Source: Dioscorea cayenensis subsp. rotundata (lineage: Eukaryota; Streptophyta; Magnoliopsida; Dioscoreales; Dioscoreaceae). Taken from it: 64,000 nt of DNA. The position numbers and the translations under genes are program-made. The notes under the pieces are model-generated. The model saw nothing but the letters and a program-made list of their open reading frames with translations. It made no database searches and was not told where the DNA came from. Shown here one piece after another: positions 24,921-36,708 of the stretch. The stretch covers positions 6,483,501 through 6,547,500 of the forward strand of contig NC_052474.1 of NCBI RefSeq assembly GCF_009730915.1. The letters are read 5' to 3'. The number at the start of each line of letters is the position of its first letter. The first letter of the stretch is position 1.

Positions 24921-25837
24921 ATTTTCATAGATTTTTCTGCTTGTTGAAATTGTCATTATCATTTATCTGAAAAGTTAGCACACTTGTAATGTTTTCTTAA
25001 AAAATAAAAATTGTTTCTTTCTTTGAGTTTTTTTTTTTAAAAAAAATAAAATAAAAGAGCCACATGAATGGATTCAAAACAGGCATTAAAGATCTTTGGA
25101 AGCAAGTCTAACATATGACAAATGACAACACAGAGAGGGAGAGCATAAAACTTTATTGTGGCTTATAATTCATCACCATAAGACAAGCAGACAAAGAGCA
25201 TCCCTAACGTACTAATCTTTGCAGCACGCTTAGTGGAAAGACCTCTCTAGTGTGAACAAAGGAAAAGAGCTCATCTCTTTTAATGTCTTTGAGCCAGAAA
25301 GACCAAAAAGCATGAGCCAATACCAAGGTCTTCTAACTCTCTATCTCAAAGTCTTTTATGCTTGCATGAATGCAAGCTCCTTTGCATGCCAAAGTGAACA
25401 GTGAACTTGTGTCTTTATATTTAAAACAACTGTTTTAAGGAACCAGTTTGAGCCTTCTTCTGTGAATTGAGTCAATCGTTGTGTACATTTATATACAATA
25501 GAATTTGAATGGCAAGTTTGGGAACAACATGTTGAACTTTATTTATATCATTTCATACTCTTTAATTATATCATTTCTACCTATATCTTTGTCTATGTCA
25601 TTAGTGCTTTTATCTGTTATACTAACTTTTTTTTATGTACTTGGATTTCTTTTTCTATAATGCTAACCTATCATCATAGATGGGTTGATTTAACTAAACG
25701 CTTGGATTTATACGAAAAAAGAAAAAGAAAATTGCCTTATGGGCTTTGTACTTTAACTTTAGCTCATCATTAACTCTTTATATTTTATCAATTAAATATA
25801 TACACGATATTAAAAAAAAAAGTTATTATTTAGTCAC
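24921..25837. other. GH5 3' flank and intergenic DNA
   Basis: The 3'UTR probably ends near 25010-25060 (AATAAAAATTG). 25080-25500 is less AT-rich than its neighbours and shows no recognised family; on the minus strand a fragment reads LAHAFWSFWLKDIKRDELF, which I could not identify. Confidence 0.4.
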
Positions 25838-26310
25838 GAGTGATGCTATTTTTACATAATAGATTTTTCCAAATAATATATATGCTCAACTTGTTATCCA
25901 CATTCTCATCCACATCATTATTTTTTTTTATATAAACTTTCAAATTTAAATCTTAAAAATACTTAAATTCTTAAAATTTTAAAAAATATATAAAATTATA
26001 TTTAAAATCTATACCCTAAAAATTTAAAAACTTAAACCCTAAATAATAAATACTAAACCCTAAATCCTAAGCCCTAAACCCAAAACCCTAAATCCTATAC
26101 CGGGTGGAAGTTTCCGGTTTATTATTTACAAGTTTTTATCTTTTATGATTAAATGTTTACATTTAGGATTTAGATAATAAAAAAATTATTTTTTTAAAAA
26201 AGAAGAGATAAAGAAGGAATGACGTGGATGCTGACATGGATGCCAACTTGACATCCACATCATTCGGAAAACTTATTCGGAAAATCTATTTGGTAAAAAT
26301 ATCATTACTC
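25838..26310. mobile_element. Long-TIR (Mutator-like) MITE
   Basis: A 473-bp element whose ends are long imperfect inverted repeats. The left end begins GAGTGATGCTATTTTTAC; the reverse complement of the right end begins GAGTAATGATATTTTTAC. They stay similar for about 80 bases, including the 'catccacatcat' word. The flanking 9-mers TTTAGTCAC (25829-25837) and TTTAATCAT (26311-26319) match at 7 of 9 positions, consistent with an aged Mutator-type 9-bp duplication. The centre holds telomere-like repeats. No transposase. Confidence 0.7.
26031..26098. repeat. Degenerate telomere-like (AAACCCT)n tract
   Basis: Several CTAAACCCTAAA-type units separated by AATAATAAATA and similar spacers, lying inside the long-TIR MITE. 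The plant telomere unit is TTTAGGG/CCCTAAA; the match here is partial. Confidence 0.7.
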
Positions 26311-26319
26311 TTTAATCAT

Positions 26320-27470
26320 ACACTAAAAGGGATTAGTGAAAACACATAGGCATTATAGCGGCTGATAGTTTTAATACTTGTATAGATGAATTAATCTCTA
26401 ATGTCAAGCTATAATTATGTTTCTTCATTCATTCATATTAATAAATTAGATACATTCCATATAGAAATTAAGTGTTTTAAACTCTAGACTATTATTGTAG
26501 TGATAGTATCTAATTTTATTTTAAAATTATTTTTATGAAATATAAACAATTTACGCTAGGATGTACATAGATGTAGAGTTACTCTTAACATATATGTGTC
26601 TTCACTTTGTGTGAAATGATATTCAAACTGATTTTTTTAATAAAATACAAACACTCTACATAAGGAAGCTGATGTTAATAGACCAAGAGTTTGTTAGTTA
26701 TTTTAAAAAATTTAATAAAAATTAATTTTCAGAAAAGAAATATTCTTCCCTGCTAATTAATAACTTGAAAACTTTATTCTTTGAAGGGAAATAAATAAAG
26801 GTAAAAGTAACAAATATTGCACCAAAGTTGCTTCCTCATATCACAAGTCACTTTTGCCGCATCAAATCAAAACAAATTGTGTCACAGAACGCAGATAAAC
26901 TATAATTAAAAATATCACAGTAAGATAACAAACATAAATTGCTGTCATTATTCTTTCATCTCCTTGTTTGTTGTCTTTTGAACTGAATGGACACTACTTT
27001 TAAAAAGGAAATTGTTAACAAGTAAATATTCCCACACCAAGAAGACCACAGCAGCGTTTCCAAGGTTTCAGAATCTGTCAGCACTTTGTCTTATCAAAAC
27101 CATGAAAGAGAGAAACACAAAGATAATGCCCAAAGACACTTTTGTCTTTCTCCCTCTTTGGCATCCCTTTTGTATATTATTAAAAATAAAAATTTGAAAC
27201 TTTATTTAAAATAAATATATATATGTATAGAGCAGGAGCCAGCCAAGTAATTTCATGCATTTTCTGAGCTTTCCAATGAAGGGGAAACTTTGGTACATCA
27301 TACAAACTTAATTACAAGTCCAAAAAAAGAAGACACAACTAGACAATGCTTAGAAAAAGCACACTCTTTCTTCACTTTATCTTTCTGAAAGACATACCTA
27401 AAAGACCTCAAAAGCAGCTTAAATATCTTTTCATTGCAACCCTTTATCTTTTGCCAACCTATTAAAAGTT
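26320..27470. other. Intergenic DNA and MAKR 3' flank
   Basis: No gene recognised. 27230-27470 probably includes the 3'UTR of the MAKR gene. A 61-residue ORF at 27012-27197 looks fortuitous. Confidence 0.45.
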
Positions 27471-28374
27471 CTAATTGAACTTCAACTGGTTTATCTCTCC
27501 CGGATCACTGTTAGACCTCACCAGCTGCAACTCTGACCCTGCAATAAATAATAATCACAAGGAAAATAAATAAATAAATAAATAAAAAAGAAAACCACAT
27601 TTGAGAGATTACAAAGAAAATATAAAAGTTTTGAGGGGTTTAAAAGAAAATACTACCTTTCTCTGCATGGAAAGAACGCTTACAGTGTGCAATGGCGCTC
27701 TGAATGCCGTCCTGCTGCTGGAGCAAAGAATCATCTCGCCGGCGAGGCGGTGACCGGACGGCAGCCACGGCGGAAGAAGCTGACCTACTCTTCCCGAGAC
27801 GCCGACGTACTGTTTCCAACCTCAAAGGTGATGAACTCCCACCACCCTGCCATTTTTCACCATCTTTTCTTCCATTCTTCTCAACAGCAACCACTGAAGC
27901 AACTTGGCCGGAGGAGAACCTTAACTTCTTTATCTTGTTGAAATACTTATTCACTACTTCCTTGGAGGACTTGATTTTCTCATTGTTTTCTCTGGTGAAA
28001 AGAGAGACAAGAGGGACTTGTTCAACTTTGAATCTGATGAAGTAGTTAGCAGGAGTAGTATTCTGGCTCTTTGGTTTTGGAGATGAAGGATGAATACTAG
28101 TGGGTTTTGGTTTCTTGGAACCAGCTAAAGCGAAAATACGGAACTTGGATTTGAGAAGAGATGATGGGAATGGATGGGGTTTGGAGTGGGACGTGTACTC
28201 TAATGAGAAGAGATTATTGGAAGGGGACAAGGAAAGGGTGGAGTTCTCAGAGTCCTCAGAGTCTTCATCAGGGATGGAGAACTCTAAGTCAATGAAGGGG
28301 CCTTCATCATGGTCTTCCTCTTCTTCTTCAGTGGAAGAGCTCCTGGAGTTGAGGATCATGCTGAGAGACTCCAT
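27471..28374 (-). CDS. MAKR: MAKR-type membrane-associated kinase regulator
   Basis: Small plant signalling adaptor of the MAKR/BKI1-like family. Members sit at the plasma membrane through basic patches and bind receptor-like kinases. Two exons on the minus strand, 28374-27657 and 27538-27471, give 786 nt, 261 residues, with phase intact. Visible features are an acidic stretch (EEEEEDHDEGPF), the conserved FIDLEFSIP segment near residue 27, a Lys/Arg-rich middle (NKYFNKIKKLRF) and the C-terminal family motif RRRDDSLLQQQDGIQSAIAH followed by CKRSF. The second exon adds SELQLVRSNSDPGEINQ, a probable phosphorylation or kinase-binding tail. Exon 2 is inferred from splice consensus (GTAGTA donor, TTGCAG acceptor) and phase. 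Family assignment is from memory and fairly secure. Confidence 0.82.
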
Positions 28375-28558
28375 GGTAGCAGCTAGAGATCAAGGGAAGT
28401 TTGGCACTTGGCAGGAGGGTTTTTAAGTTGTTGTTTATGAGTGGGTACTCTACTCTAGTTGCTTTTCAGTGTATTGAGTAGTGAAAGGTTGGAAATAGGC
28501 TTTTGACGAGACAAGTGAGAGAGAGAAGTTGGTGTGTGTGGTATGTTTGCAGGGTGAT

Positions 28559-28564
28559 CACGTG
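28559..28564. promoter_or_regulatory. G-box CACGTG upstream of MAKR
   Basis: CACGTG in the context TGATCACGTGAG, 185 bases upstream of the MAKR start. G-boxes bind bHLH/bZIP factors. A (GA)n tract (minus strand) follows at 28728-28744, also common in plant promoters. Function inferred. Confidence 0.4.
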
Positions 28565-28749
28565 AGTGGTGGTAATTCAGAAGCGTCAGAAATGAAACGA
28601 GAAGAGTGCGCTCTTGAGTGGTTTGGTTTCATTCTGAATGGACGTTCTCTGTGAACAGATTAAGGCATCATCAGGCTTTGGACCTTTCAACTGCTTTTAC
28701 TTAAACCACGAGACCAGAGAGACACTGCTCTCTCTCTCTCTCTCGTTTA

Positions 28750-30580
28750 TCATGTTTTGAATGTTTTCTTGTTATGCATTCTATTTTCTTTTTTTTTAAA
28801 AAAAAATTAAACAAAGAAACTCTTCTTATATATATATATTTATTTTCAATATGTAAGAAACTTTTAATGTCGGTGGGAATAGTTTGTTGGAGAAGGATTC
28901 AAAACAGAAATGATTTAGAAATGTTAGCAATAGATATGGGGCAGATAGGCAGTAATCAGTACTCATAAGCTGTCTATCATGAGATTCAAGAATTAGTAGC
29001 TTCTCAAAAGCCTAACATGCTTGGACTATATCTATATCTCATTCATAGCACCAGAATTTGTACTTGAGTAATGAAAATGTGGGCTCAAATAATCATATAT
29101 AGTTTTAAAAACATTTGAGATAAGTAGAAGTTATTTATGTGTGTACCCAATTTCATGGAGTTTCTTTTGAGAAAGAAAAGTAATTTTTTGTTTATTCTTT
29201 CTAGGTGCATGTCATGTACACTTCAAAGCAAAATGTTGCTCGCTCGCAATGTATTCTATTTATTAACTTGAATCAATAGTATTTTGTCAGAGTATATCCT
29301 TACTTCTTCCTTCATTTGCTGTTCTGGGAATAAGACCATTGCTCATCTTCATTCATTCAGGTTCTGTTTCCTGCCATGCTTGTTGTCTGTGGTCACTCCT
29401 TTTTCTTTGTTTTGTATGTTTTATTTTTCTCTCCGTTTTTAATGGGTTTTATATGTTGTTTTGTATATATATATATATATATATATTAGTAAATGTTTTG
29501 TATATCTTGACTCTTTGTATCTTTTATCTTTATGGGCTTTTAATTTAAGTGATTTATTCTTTATTTTTTTTTAAAAAAAAAAGCTTATCAACTAGACCAT
29601 TAATAATTTGCTAGTCATCTCACAAATACACGGCTGGAGCTCCCATTTCAATGATTTGTTAATTCTAACTCTTAGGATTGACAACTTCTAAAAGAAGTTG
29701 AATGTATAATATATTTTAAATATATTGATAGTGTTTTTTTTCTATTTAAATGTTAGTTGATATCCTTTTTATTGACATAAGATAGGCAAACCATTCACCT
29801 TAACTAATTAATTTTGTAAGAACGAGTTAATCCCCCTAATCTCTTACTTGATAAAGAAAATTAAGCGTTACTATCCTCAAATGTAAATTTTGTAATATCA
29901 GTTGATGTTGCTTTAATTTTTTTCATCAGAGGTTTATATGTATATATTTTATTTAAATCCAATGATCATCCCAAATCCTATACAATCATTTTAAAGACTT
30001 TCTAAGTAGGAATACTTTCTTAATAAGCAGGCCAGTGGGAAAAAAGATATATGAGCTTATTGGTTTGAACCAAAGAGCATGATGACCTTGTTGGAATTCA
30101 AGCTAAGAACTTTATTGCAAAGCCTAAGAGGAAAGATCAATCCACTAATTAGAAAGAATATGATGGATGCTGATACCAAAGTTATTTTAAAGCTTAATTG
30201 GCCATCACAAAGTAGAATGCGCATGATATGCTTTGGAGATAATGCCCTTTTTGTTTGGCAATTGTCTTCGAATATGGTACTTAACCCATTTGTTTGGGGG
30301 ATAAATGTTATTCCTCCGACCAAACAATTTGGTACAAGGATTATTCTTATTTTATCTTTTAAAATTTTATACAAGTCTAACGTAAAGTTTTTCCTTGAAC
30401 TCAAACTTTTATCCACCAACCAAACACACTTTGGTTGGAATATTAAGTTTAGGGTTGAGGAGAATTTTTATAAGTATGAATATTGCTATGTACAAATTTG
30501 GAGGAAAAATATTAATATGTTAGAGAAAAAAAAACTCAATTATGAAGCTTTAACCACTGTGAAAGATGGTTAAATATCTT
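28750..30580. other. Intergenic DNA with repeat traces
   Basis: AT-rich. An (AT)n run lies at 29464-29487. An open frame of 164 codons at 30079-30573 shows no recognisable domain, and part of it (30285-30430) carries MITE-like 'ccaaccaaacacac' words, so I do not call it a gene. Confidence 0.45.
29777..29862. repeat. Dispersed repeat, copy 1 (unknown family)
   Basis: Shares the order GATAGGCAAACCATTCACCT, then AACTA, then GAGTTAATCCCCC, then CTCTTAC with 32587-32660. Diverged; type unknown. Confidence 0.5.
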
Positions 30581-31270
30581 AAGTGGACACGGTACTATAT
30601 ATAATCATTTTTTATTTCGAATATCAAACTTCAATTTATATCATTATGGTCACTTAATTTTAATTTTTGTTCATTGAGAGAGTATCAAAATAATTTGAAC
30701 GAGAATTTAATGACATGCATGAAATATTTATCATGTTAATGTTAGCCTGCACCATCATCTACATACGCGGATATGACACGTCACTAAAGGGGGTCATCTT
30801 ACCACTCTTGCTGACACGACACATGCCATTTCGAATATCAAATCTTCAATTTATATCATTTTGGTCACTTAATTTTAATTTTTGTTCATTGAGAGAGTAT
30901 CAAAAGAATTCGAGCGAGAATTTAATGACATGCATGAAATATTTATCATGTTAATGTTAGCCTGCACCATCATCTACATACGCGGATATGACACGTCACT
31001 AAAAGGGGTCATCTTACCACTCTTGCTGACACGACACATGCCATATTGGCCACGTGGCTCTTTTTTTTGATAATGTGGCATATTCACATATGCAGATGAC
31101 ACGTGAGTTGCTGTTGAAATGACAAATCCGGCATAAATGTCTTTCAAATTCTGTTTGGAATTCCCTCGGTATCCTCCTAGTAAACATAAATTAAAGTTGG
31201 ATGACCAAAATGATATAAACTAAAATTCGATGCGCAAAATGAAAAATGACTATAGTATAGAACTCACCCA
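30581..31270. mobile_element. Long-TIR element with internal tandem duplication
   Basis: The ends are imperfect inverted repeats of roughly 150 bp. Left: ACTATATATAATCATTTTTT, then TTTATATCATTATGGTCAC. Reverse complement of right: ACTATAGTCATTTTTCATTT, then TTTATATCATTTTGGTCATC. The left arm plus adjacent sequence is tandemly doubled with a 214-bp period (30615-30828 and 30829-31043), nearly identical between units. There is no transposase. The long arms suggest a Mutator-like or foldback element; no clear target duplication was found. Confidence 0.65.
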
Positions 31271-32586
31271 AAAAATTTACCTAGTAAAAGATAGGACAAC
31301 AGTTTAATAATTGTATGTTTGAGCAGTTCCTTAGAATACAAATTTAAGGATTGTTACAGTGTAAGAGTGTTATCCTGACTTCTGTGTCAGGAGAGCATCT
31401 ACTATCCCTAAACAAACAAGGGTTAGAGTTTTCAAAATTATAATGCCTTTTTTTTAGATGGAAATCACAACCCACTAAATACTCAACCATGTTTTGGAAA
31501 AAAATCCAGCCCTCAACCTCTTGCATAGAAAATAAACTTATTACCATCCGTCTATTGTGCTGATGATAGTAATTAATATAGTCTATAAAAAAATAGTTTT
31601 ACAAAAAAAACAGAATGAGTAACAAAATTTTTTGTAGAATTAAAATAAGTATATTATCCATTGTGCCATAAATCTTCATTGATCTCATGTGGGAGGATGT
31701 CATTTTTCTCCCCTTCAAAGTTGTATAGTAGTAAAGATTTATTAACTCGATTTAGGTCATGAAATATATTGTAGGCGTACACATGATAAGACTCTAATAG
31801 CCCCATGTGATGTTTGATTGAGTTCATAAATCTCTATGTGATTGCTAAGCCATCATAACTAGTGCACTACTGTACACATTTGCCTTTTGATATTTTCTTG
31901 TGGGGTAGAGCTTGTTGTATTTGTAAAAAATAAAATAAAATAAAATAAAACTTCATTGATATTGGCAGGAAAGGCATTATCATAAAATTGCAAAGATTAA
32001 TTTGCAGCTAGGACATAGATCTTCTAAGCACTGTGATAACCTTCTCATGAATCCAGAGAGGAATTGAAGATTGTTGGGCTAATAATATTTGGTTTGGAGC
32101 AGACCAATATCAAATGGTTTTAATCATATCTAGACATGTTTCTCAAGCAACGCTAATGAGATGAAAATTGATTAGTGTGGAAAATTCAATCTCAAGAAAA
32201 ACGAGAATTTAATTGCAAAGATCTATTTGGAGTATAAGATTAAGATAGATTTTTTACTTTATTTTTTATTTTAAAAATATTTTATGGTTTTCTTTGGCAG
32301 GTTTTTTCATTTATTTCATGTGCAACCTTGACCAAGGAGGTCATATTTTCTCATGAAAAGGTTGTTGGTTTATATTGTACGGCGTTATATGGTTGTGGCT
32401 ATCTGGTAGTACTCCATTGTATTGGTGCACGGTGAGTTAATTAATTTTTTTTAGTTAATTGATTTTTTTCAATTCGTTGATTTTCATTTGATTATATTGC
32501 TAGTAATCCATTATCTCATAGCTTAAAGTGGGATTAGATAATTATATTTTTTACCTCGTTAGCAGCAATTTTTTAAAATTTTTAAT

Positions 32587-32660
32587 AAGATGGGTAAACC
32601 ACTCACCTCAACTATTATGAATAAGAGTTGATCCCTCAACCTCTCACATGAGTTACTGCC
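32587..32660. repeat. Dispersed repeat, copy 2 (unknown family)
   Basis: Reads GATGGGTAAACCACTCACCT, then AACTA, then GAGTTGATCCCTC, then CTCTCAC, parallel to 29780-29862. Confidence 0.5.
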
Positions 32661-33265
32661 CTGTCTACTACAAGGATAGTTTACTAATTAGCAAATCTCA
32701 AACTATCATTTTAATGAATGTTTAATGTTTGTAAGCTACCAACAAAACTCAAGGCATCCATTTATTTTAATTTTATATATATATATATATAAATAAGCTA
32801 TAAGTATTTTCATTTAAAAGAAACTAAAGATGCTCAAAGATGTGGAGTTAATATCTCAACATATATGTAATTTCACCTCATGTCAGTTTTATGGTTTAAT
32901 ATTGAGTCTTCTTTAAAACGAACATCCTACATAAAAGATCTGGTACCAATAAATTAAAAGGTGTTGGCTCACTCTATCATAAGTTCATTATTTTTTTAAC
33001 ATAAAGAAGAATTTATATGGTGGTCAATGTATATGAGGATAAGTAATCTAGGGTCGTCCACAGTAGCCGTTGGGTGGTAATCCGACAGTACTGGTCATCA
33101 TGAATAATATTAAAATGCTTTCTACAATGTCGCACAATATTTGTAAACAGTAAAGGGTGTGCAGTACATATATAAACAAACAACCATTGGATGATGATCC
33201 AGTGGCTGTGATTAAGCGTTCATCAAGAACAATAATCTAGAGGCGTACCTAGATTATCTTCTCTC

Positions 33266-33267
<2 letters not shown>

Positions 33268-33317
<50 letters not shown>
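33268..33317. repeat. (AT)n microsatellite
   Basis: About 50 bases of near-pure AT dinucleotides; likely polymorphic. Confidence 0.95.
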
Positions 33318-33318
<1 letters not shown>

Positions 33319-34211
33319 CATACTAATGTTCTTTCACATTCCATTTGAAAACCGTCCGGATGAGCATTCAAATTTGGACATGCAAGAAGTCCACAATGAG
33401 TAGCCATGGGTTTCATAAAGCTGCTCCTAATTTTCTTTGGTGATTTGGAATTGGAACAAAGAGATATGGAGGGTGTGTTTGTTTGTTTTGCTAGTTGGTT
33501 TTTAATGTGATCAGCAAGAATTCGTCCTAAGGCAATTAATTTGATGGTGATTTATGGGCAGTTGGCGGACTTATGAGGTATGAGGCACCATGATAAATTT
33601 ACTCAAAAGTCAGGCTAGGTTAGTTAGTGATTTTGATGATTTAAATGCCACCTTAAATAGTGATTATGATCAATTTAACAAATAAATGTAATGACATCTC
33701 TATAAGATTGTCAAGTTAAAAAATATTAAATATAAGAGTTTTTTTTATTCAAAATTGCTGCATAATGTCATCTCTCTCCATCATATCGCTCTTTCTATAA
33801 TAGAAAATATATTAAAAGACCTAAAATATTCTGAAAGCTCTATTTTATCTCCTCTTGGGTGTTCCGTGTCGGTAGGAAGCTGCACAAGGACTTCCAGAGA
33901 CGCTTATATAAAAAGAATAAATTAATTAATAAAACTTAATTTATTTTCCAATCTTATTTAAACATGATGTGGAATTATGAAATCCTATGGCCTATCTTAT
34001 TTGCTTTTAACATAAGAAATTACTAGCACTTGATAAATAAAGAACTGTCATTCTAAATTACCATAAGACTAAATTTAAAAAAGACATTCTATAAGAAAAG
34101 GACAACCAACCTATATAAGAATAAAAACTCTAAAAATACAAACCATCCCAATTACATATGTAACTATATAAAACCTATGCTTTTAATTCAATAATAAAGA
34201 AAAAAAAACCT

Positions 34212-34877
34212 TCAAAGCCAGACGCGGTGTACACAATTCTGATCCAAAATAGACTGATTAATCACAGCAATATTGAGACTGCAATTCATCATAACATCAA
34301 CATGATGTTTGAAAATCCCAATAATCTTAACCCTCCCACCGATCATGGTTGAGCTCTTAATGGCCACAGCACCGGTCAAAGCCTCGGTCACAAGATCCAT
34401 ATCCCCGATCAACCGATCACCGAGCACATCCACAGTCATGTTGGTCCGCAACGTCCTATCCGCGCGCGCGTTCCCTGGTGGACCATACGCAACCCCGACC
34501 AACCCATCTTTGTAGTACACCGAGGTCGTGGTCGACCCGAACTTGAACGAGGCCGCGTTCGGGTTCTTGACCGAGATGTCGGCTATGACGGTCATGTTGA
34601 ACCCGGTCGATGGGGTTGGGGAGGTGGCGAGGGCGCTGAGGCCTTGCATGGTGATGGAGTTGAGTGTTAGCACGGGTTCTTTGACTTTGAAGACGGTAAA
34701 GGCGAGGATGATGAGGATGATACCGATGAGGATGAGCACGGCCGTGCAGGAGACGCAGCAGAGGATGCAACGACGGCGGTGGCGCCGGGGTTTGGTCGAG
34801 GGGTTTTCTTGGTCTGGGGATGGGTGGACGGCAGCCGAGAGGGCTAGTGGGATTACTTGTTCTTGTTCGGAAGGCAT
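34212..34877 (-). CDS. LEA_2 / NDR1-HIN1-like membrane protein
   Basis: Single-exon gene, 221 residues. Residues 1-36 form a cytosolic, proline-rich then strongly basic segment (KPRRHRRRC). Residues 38-62 form one transmembrane helix (VSCTAVLILIGIILIILAF). The remainder is an extracytosolic LEA_2 (WHy-like) beta domain with the usual IADISVKNPNAASFKF segment and several N-glycosylation sequons (NMT, NCS, NQS). The family includes NDR1/HIN1-like proteins, which act at the plasma membrane in defence and stress, but this member's exact role cannot be told from sequence. The start is supported by family-like length. The gene is more GC-rich than its surroundings, so the large antisense frames over it are shadows. 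A weak TATA (TTTATAAAG) lies near 35153-35163. Confidence 0.9.
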   Translation of the reverse strand: MPSEQEQVIPLALSAAVHPSPDQENPSTKPRRHRRRCILCCVSCTAVLILIGIILIILAFTVFKVKEPVLTLNSITMQGLSALATSPTPSTGFNMTVIADISVKNPNAASFKFGSTTTSVYYKDGLVGVAYGPPGNARADRTLRTNMTVDVLGDRLIGDMDLVTEALTGAVAIKSSTMIGGRVKIIGIFKHHVDVMMNCSLNIAVINQSILDQNCVHRVWL

Positions 34878-34980
34878 GTTGTTGTTGTTGGAGTGAGTAG
34901 TATGAGGGAATATGGGATGTGAAAGTGGTGTTGTGGTTCAATGAATGGGCTTGCTTGATATTCAGAAAGAAGGATTTCAT

Positions 34981-36708
34981 TTAATGTTAGTATGGTTGGT
35001 GAGTAAGGAAGGGGGGTTTGAATTTAGAATTGGGATTGAGAGGGCACGAGTGTGGCAGCGTTTACTTACTTGTGGTCTAGAAATCTGTGGTTTGATTTTA
35101 TTAATTAATTCACAGTGAATGAGAATTTGATCTTCCACCAACAATTGGGAGTCTTTATAAAAGATGGCAATATGTCTTCTATGTATTGACGAAAAAAACT
35201 CTCAATAATTTTTTATTCACTGTGTTAAAAACAAGTTTTACTCCTATTTGAGGACATTTTTTTTAATGTTTTTTTTTACTAATTGATAATATTCGAGGAG
35301 TTTTAAAGTACCTCAATGGCAAAGGTAAAAGATTGATAATTTATTTTCTTCTAAAATTTAATTTTCTTTTAAAATAATAATTAAGAGTTTTAGTTTGTTC
35401 ATCTTTTATTATCAAATAATTTATAATATAAATGATTTTTTTAATAAATTTGATTTAATGAAAATGGATGTTCACACTAATTTAATCTAATTCAAATTAA
35501 TTGATATTTGTGTTATTCTAACCATCTGACTAGAAACTTTCTAAAATGATTTAGCGGATTTATTAAAAATAACTTTTTTTTTGTGTCAAGATGAACGGCT
35601 AAGCCTCTAAAAAAGGCAGAGACTGCACAAACTTCGACGGAGCAAATGAGTCCCGCCTACCAATAAACCACTTAGTTGTTGCTATATCAATTTTTTTTCA
35701 CTACAATAAATAACAAAAAACCATACATAATATATAAATTTATAGCCTATTATTTTGATAATAGATCATATTAATAATCATTTTATTTTGTATACATAAA
35801 TAAAACATTATGTAGAAATTTTTAGAATTTTTAAATGATGATTTAATTTTTTGAAGTTTTCAATTATTATCTGATATTTTTACTTAATTTTTATTAATCC
35901 ATGTTGCTACAAAATTCCATTTATATATGTTTTTTTTTTAATTTTTTTTCCAAATAACAAGACTTAGATTATTGAGTATTTATAGATAGCACTTGCGGCC
36001 TTGCTAAAGAAAAACTAAAGGAGCTTCTTAAGTTCTCTTTGAAACATAGGATAAAAAATAAAAAATTATTGACCATGGACAAAAAAAAAATTCTATCAAT
36101 TAGAACAAATGGAATGCATCTTCTCTATATGTTAAAAGCATGCAAAGATGGTATAAATATTTAATTTATTAATAATCAAATCCAATGATAACCTTATTTA
36201 TTACAAACTTAAGCTCATTAGAATCAACCAACCATCAAATATGTACATTCCACATTTAGATGCAAACATCAAATTGATATTAATACCAGTTAAATTTAGG
36301 TAATGTTAACCATTGCGGTGTATGTCCTACTAGTGCTGGAGGCATCCTTGAAAACGTAGTTTCAAGTTCATAAGCTATACCTGCATTTATTGACTATCTA
36401 ACAGCCAATTTAAACCATTGATACCAAAACCAATTCATCCATATTGGTGCAGGGTTAAAGACTAAATTAGCTAATTTGAACATCATGCCCAAAAACTAAT
36501 AAAGATGAGAGGGAAGTATTGGAGTTTAGCCACAAAGAATAAAGAATCTAAAACATTTAAATATGGATTTAATTCCTTGAGGTGTTGCCAATACTTTATA
36601 TATATTTTTATATATATTGTTTTGCTTCAGAATGCAGTAATTATAACAAGTAATCTGTCGCTTTTAGATGAAATATCTTTTGGTCATTCATATTATTGAA
36701 CATATTTA
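34981..36708. other. Intergenic DNA up to the assembly gap
   Basis: AT-rich, no gene. 35585-35675 is an isolated patch of ordinary GC content ('ggctaagcctct...gcagagactgcac...gagtcccgcc') that looks like a fragment of a repeat of unknown type. Confidence 0.45.

Larger units (their letters stand above)
31271..34211. other. Large intergenic AT-rich region
   Basis: No gene recognised. It contains an (AAAAT)n run at 31925-31950, the second copy of the dispersed repeat at 32587-32660, a short (AT)n at 32774-32791 and a long (AT)n at 33268-33317. The end near 34200 is likely the LEA_2 gene's 3'UTR. Confidence 0.5.

Noticed and set aside
26031-26098. Site of an ancient chromosome fusion
   Set aside because: The telomere-like units are few, degenerate and enclosed in a MITE, so transposition explains them better.
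30079-30573. 164-residue plus-strand frame
   Set aside because: No domain recognised, AT-rich codons, and overlaps MITE-like words; probably chance.
34456-34980. 174-residue frame overlapping the LEA_2 gene
   Set aside because: Out-of-frame shadow of a GC-rich exon; low-complexity and without a family.
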